In this document: one piece after another, positions 59,404 to 64,000 of the stretch | How the letters are laid out: every line of letters starts with the position of its first letter | Position numbering within the stretch: position 1 is the first letter of the stretch | From: Chrysopilus asiliformis | Taxonomy: Eukaryota > Arthropoda > Insecta > Diptera > Rhagionidae | DNA: 64,000 nucleotides | Direction: 5' to 3' | Assembly: GCA_964034945.1 (NCBI GenBank) | Contig: OZ035961.1 | Coordinates: forward strand, 19,152,142-19,216,141 | Position numbers and translations under genes: made by a program | The notes under the pieces: generated by a model | Told to the model about the DNA's origin: nothing | The model's input: the letters and a program-made list of their open reading frames with translations, nothing else | Database searches by the model: none

Positions 59404-60530
59404 TTACTAAAAATGCGGTTATTTATCCAGCACAAACGTTAAATAAAACGGTAATCAACTATCTTTGAAGTCCAATTCTATTCAAGTGAACTTCAGCCGG
59501 GCTTAGCTGGGTTTGAGGTCAACTCAAAAAGCGCGAAGCAGTTGTGCCAGATTTAATAGAATAGAATAATGAAAATCCCTCAAAATGGCGAAACAAGGAC
59601 TGTTAAATTTAAACATTCAAAAAAATTTCAGCAAAAATGATTTTTAAATGTACTTTTAAAAATCTGTACACGTTTTTTTCTTTTTGTAATTGAAACTTAA
59701 GTAAGAACACCCCTAGATATAGCTAAAACATGTTGAAACTCGTGTTCTTTGTGCAAAAATATTTCCAACTTTTTAAGTGGGTATTTACGGAAAACATGAT
59801 CCACAAAAATTGTTGTGGTAGGTTATCTAGAATTGGGGGAGTTCCCCATTTGACGAGCATGTGTTAAACATTCTTACTCTCTCTTACAAAAAGTTCAATA
59901 CCTAAAAAATCGATGTTTTTTTTTTATTGAAATAAAATTTTGCGGCTCAAAAATTTATAAAAAGTAATTCATTCTTGAGGTTTTCAAGGGATTTAACATT
60001 CAAAAATATACAGAAATTGCAATTTTTCCCCGTAAAAGGTTGATCTTTGGCTTATTTTAAAGGCGATGAGCTACAGTCATTTAAAAAATACTTTCAGAAA
60101 TATTTCCTTCACAAAGGACTAAAAGGATGATAGCAGTGTAGTCGTTTTTTCGACGACACTGCCTCACAACTCCTAAATAACTCGATTTACGTAAAAATCT
60201 AAGGAGCATTTGTAGCCCATTGGATTTACTATAAAATGTCTATATTTTTCTTTGTAACATACACTAAAAAGGATATATTTGCGAAAAACTAATTTGTGTA
60301 GACAAACTAGAAAGGTTTATAAATAAAAATAATTGAAAATATTTTACACAAATAGGGAAAATATATTTATACAAAGTACGTTTTATCACCTTATATTTTG
60401 CTATGACTTGTTGCCAAGATATTCCTATTTAGTATAAGAACGTCATTTACTGTTTGTATTGAATATTTTGACAAAGTACACAATCCAGAAAAGAAAAAAT
60501 AGGCATATAGAAAGTTGCAGATTATAAAAC
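59404..60530. other. Spacer between the two SRBD1-like paralogues
   Basis: About 1.1 kb with no gene. It must hold the promoter of the left paralogue (immediately right of 59403) and the transcript end of the right one. 'cagccgggcttagctgggtttgagg' near 59492-59516 is a local GC-richer patch. I recognise no specific site. Confidence 0.4.
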
Positions 60531-60535
60531 TTATT

Positions 60536-60541
60536 TTTATT
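60536..60541 (-). terminator. Candidate poly(A) signal of the right SRBD1-like gene
   Basis: Minus-strand AATAAA about 65 bases after the stop at 60606. Confidence 0.5.
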
Positions 60542-60605
60542 TAGTTGCCCATATTTCTTTGATAAAATTTTTGGTTAATGTATAAAAAAAATATTTAAAA
60601 TTGTA

Positions 60606-63600
60606 TTATATAACTTCTTCCAACTTCAACTGAACTCGTTCCCTCTCCATATCAACGTCAAGGACGCTAGCTTCAACACGATCACCAATATTCAGGCTTC
60701 TTTTTTTCATTTTACTGGTATGAATTAGGGCATCGCGTCCAATTCCAATATCAACAAAGGCACCAAAGTGTGTTATATTTGTAACAGCACCTAAAAAATT
60801 ATATTCACTTATAATTTTACATTTCAATTTAAGTCTGTATATTTGGCTTACCTGTGACCGAAACACCTTTCTTTAAATCTGACATTTGCGTAAGGGCCTG
60901 TTTAAATAGAGGCTTTTTATCAAAATCACTTCGATAATCTTGATATAGTTCGCGGCGCAAAGCTTCGATTACGACTTTTATCTGAAAAAAAAATAAAATA
61001 GATTTTTCACTTTACATCGAAGGTATTAAAAGTACTCTTTCTTTAGGCACTTTGAAATCGTGTTCAAGTTGGTCCAATGTTGTTCTTTTCGAAAAACCAG
61101 TGATTTTTCGAATAAATTGTGGTTGGCCAATTTCCTTAAGTCTTATATCGCACTTGCATATTATCCTGGAAGGAAATTTTAATACATTGCTAAAAAAAAC
61201 AAACAAACATACTTATTAGCGATGTCGTAGCTTTCCGGATGAACCCAAGTGCAATCAAGTAAATTTGTCATGGCACCTCCAACTGTCCGAGGATCTATCC
61301 TAATAAATCTAAAAGCGAAATGAAATTAAAAAAATATGGGGGAAAATATTTGAAATGGAGTTTTATTCAAGTTAATCGAATGAAATTTTCAAAAATCAAG
61401 AAATCCCTAAAAGTGTAACTCATTGGCCACAAAATATATGGAATTTTTCCATTATTTCGTTTAATTCTTTAGTGTGAAGAAAATGTTTTAATCAACTAAA
61501 AACAAACTAAGTCAAGTTACCCAGCACATTGCGTAAAAGTGTTTTTATCGATATATTGTACATTTAGAAGATCCTGTCTCGATCGAAATGGACCTTTTCT
61601 TAATCTGTACTCAATTATTTTTTCTGCTCGCAATTCCGTGAGGCCAGCGATATGCCTGGAAAAATTATTAGTTGATTATAAAAATAACTGATATATTCAT
61701 ATGTTTTACTTTAGTAAGCTTAAACTAGCAGTGTTGATATCGACACCTACGAAACTAACACATTCAGACACAACTTCATTTAACGACTCTGACAAAAAAT
61801 TTTCATTGACATCGTGTTGATACATCCCGACGCCAATATGTCGAGGTTCTATTTTAACATATTCACACAAAGGATCATTTAGTCTTCTAGCGATTGATAC
61901 TAGAATAAAAAAAAATTAATCATTTTTTTTTAAATGAGAAATTAATAAAAATGTTTACCAGCACTTATGTGATTTAAATCCATTTTCGGAAACTCTTTTC
62001 TTGCAACATCACTACAGGAATAAATGGAAGCGCCTTGTTCAGACACTATACTGTATTTAATTAATCTTTGATCCAAGACCCCCTCCTTAAAAAGTTGAGC
62101 AATCCACAATTCAGTTTCCCGACATCCTATCCCATTGCCCAAAGCAATCAATTTGCACCTAAAAATAAATTTTATCTGATTTATTTATTCATAGTTTATT
62201 ACTAATAGTTTACTCGTGTTTAGCTAATAATCTAGCGAGTTGTTGGCCACATGAAATTGGATCCGATGATCTTTTATGGGGATAAACAACACCAGTTTCA
62301 AGAACATCTGCGGTCTCAGAAATTATGGCTATTTTGCATCCATTGTAGTATCCTGGGTCAATACCTAAGATTCTTTCACCTTTCAAGGGAGACATCAGCA
62401 GCAGTTGTTTTAAATTTTTGGCAAACACTTCGATGGAGGCTTTTTTAGCCATTTCCGTTAGGTCTGATCGAATTTGTCGTATTAAAAGTGGTTGAACTAA
62501 AATCCAGTTATTCAAATATCAAATTTAAAAAATTATTCATATTATTTTTTTATTACTTTGGTTAGTGTAAAAGTCTTCGAATGCTTTCTCAAAGATTTCC
62601 ATTCGTTGAGGATAAGAAGAACCTTGCGAGAAAAATATTTTTCTGATAAAAAATTTAACTTCAGTTTTCAATGTGTTGGGGAAAATAATCGTAACCGAAA
62701 GAACGTTCAATTTTTCGGCCCTATTAATAGCTAAGACCTGATGCGGTTTCAAGTGTCGGACCTGATTTTGATATTTGAAATATATTTCGAATTTACTCTC
62801 ATCGTGTTTTGGGTCTTTTTTCATGTCTGGTTTTTTGTCTTCTTTTTCGGAGGTTTTTTGAATTTTTGAACATTTTAGAATGATTCCCTGCACTTTTTGC
62901 CTGAAAAAAAGTTTTTATTTCTTTACAATAAAATAAAATATTTTTACCATTTTTTCGACTTTTCTAGAATTTCAGTGTTTTTGATAAAATTGTGAGATAA
63001 AATGTGACAGATACCATCAGCAACCTTGTCTTTCGTATTTATTTCTTCGTTGGTATAATCAACTATGGTTTCAAGTTTCAACGGAGGTCGGCTACCAATT
63101 TGCAAGTAGTCAGCATATTTCTCCAATCCATTGGCTTTAGCCCTATCCGCTAATGACCCTTTTTCAGCTGGTTTATATGGTGCATACTGAAAAAATGCAA
63201 TGTAATTATTGCATATTTATTTATAGAAATGTAGGATTTCTTACAAGAAAATCGAGTTCATCTTCACTTTTGGCACATAGCATTTGGCGTCGAATAGGTT
63301 CAGTAATTAAACAATCTTCTTCCAATTGTGAAATTATAGTGTCGGCTTTTTCCCTCACAGCAAGAATTTGGTTGTAAGCGACCTTTACGTGTCGCATTTT
63401 CTCTGGCCCAATATCTGATCGAATCTTATCTCTTCGGTAGCGACAAATGAAAGGAATTGTGTTGCCCTCTTGGAATAAATTTACAATATTTGTAGCCGAT
63501 CTGAGGTCAATGTTTACCATTTGCGCAAGGAGCTCAAATATCTCCCAGGCTGTTGAACTTCCTAGGAAAAAATTTTAAGGTATAATGTCAACATGTAAAT

Positions 63601-63966
63601 CTTGGGTTTTCCAAACCAGAAGCTGCAGTTGTTGAAGGTGAAGACTGAACAGCATAATTGTTGGAAGGTGTTGGAACTTTGCTAGTAGTTACAGCCGTCG
63701 AATAGTTTTGAACGGGTAAATTCCAGGAGGGCGGAGTAAAATTTTGAGAAAGGTATGGTGCTGTGGCCGCAGTTGTAGCAGTAGAATAGGATTGCATGGG
63801 ATAATGTCTGGGAGTCGTCGGGACGACATTTGGAAGCCGCTGTGAGGGTGTATGGGTTGTAACATATGTAGTGGTAGTAGAAAAGGATTGGACGGGATAA
63901 TTTCTGGACGAATTATAGTTGGACGAGGCAGGATACCCTCTGACCGATTGTTTCGGTGGTGATGGA
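60606..63966 (-). CDS. SRBD1: SRBD1/Tex-like protein, right tandem paralogue (5' end off the window)
   Basis: Twelve exons matching exons 2-13 of the left paralogue: 63966-63617, 63561-63245, 63186-62948, 62900-62557, 62496-62214, 62158-61959, 61899-61710, 61655-61521, 61308-61213, 61165-61036, 60981-60852, 60790-60606. Ten have exactly the same length as their counterparts and all keep the same phases; only exon 2 (350 against 239) and exon 5 (344 against 359) differ. The first exon lies beyond 64000. Family motifs are kept: [62 protein letters not shown], and an S1 domain with [20 protein letters not shown]. Exon 2 encodes four imperfect repeats around R-N/H-Y-P-V/M-Q followed by a Ser/Thr-rich run, in place of the charged tail of the left copy. 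The body looks intact; the altered N-terminus suggests a changed partner or location. Confidence 0.92.
63625..63940 (-). repeat. Coding repeat in exon 2 of the right SRBD1-like gene
   Basis: Four units of about 24-28 codons, each built around a [13 protein letters not shown] core ([35 protein letters not shown]) and a threonine/alanine-rich spacer. The left paralogue has a single SRNYPVK at the end of its exon 2, the likely founder. The unit lengths vary, so this is not a simple satellite. Confidence 0.8.
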
Positions 63967-64000
63967 CTAGAAAACAAATTTCCCCTAACAATAGAAATCT

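Overview
The window is insect nuclear DNA, almost certainly from a fly. It is AT-rich and intron-rich, with GT-AG introns of about 50 bases to 18 kb. The recognisable proteins (eEF1B-gamma, CISD2, an EFA6/PSD Arf6 exchange factor, an antigen-5 protein, two SRBD1/Tex-like proteins) read closest to dipteran family members. The abundance of small inverted-repeat elements would fit a lower (nematoceran) fly, but that placement is inference.

Layout. 1-4.6 kb: no gene, a hAT-like MITE and a decayed microsatellite-bearing repeat. 4.7-6.5 kb (+): eEF1B-gamma, complete in three exons. 8.0-8.9 kb (-): CISD2, complete in three small exons, convergent with eEF1B-gamma. 9-17.5 kb: a transposon graveyard with foldback elements, two nested MITE pairs, two exon-like starts resembling THAP zinc fingers, a long spliced-looking open frame of uncertain, possibly transposase-like, origin, and a broken C2H2 zinc-finger gene beside an 18-bp minisatellite. 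18.0-44.7 kb (+): EFA6/PSD in 13 coding exons, with an 18.65-kb first intron cutting its PDZ domain and several transposable elements in its introns. 44.7-54.8 kb: EFA6 3' UTR and intergenic DNA, very AT-rich, with two repeat elements. 54.86-55.87 kb (+): a secreted antigen-5/CAP gene whose third exon is out of frame. 56.0-59.4 kb (-): a complete 13-exon SRBD1/Tex-like gene. 60.6-64.0 kb (-): its tandem paralogue with the same exon structure, running off the right edge.

The genes do not form a pathway. eEF1B-gamma serves translation elongation, CISD2 is an ER/mitochondrial 2Fe-2S protein, EFA6 regulates Arf6 and cortical cytoskeleton, the CAP protein is secreted, and the SRBD1 pair are predicted nucleic-acid binders. 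The most informative biology is the SRBD1 duplication: the second exon of the right copy has become a low-complexity repeat grown from a motif present once in the left copy, while two patches that include introns have stayed nearly identical, which suggests gene conversion. I found no CRISPR, rRNA or convincing tRNA gene, and no clear evidence for a wholly new system. All splice sites and reading frames were worked out by eye.
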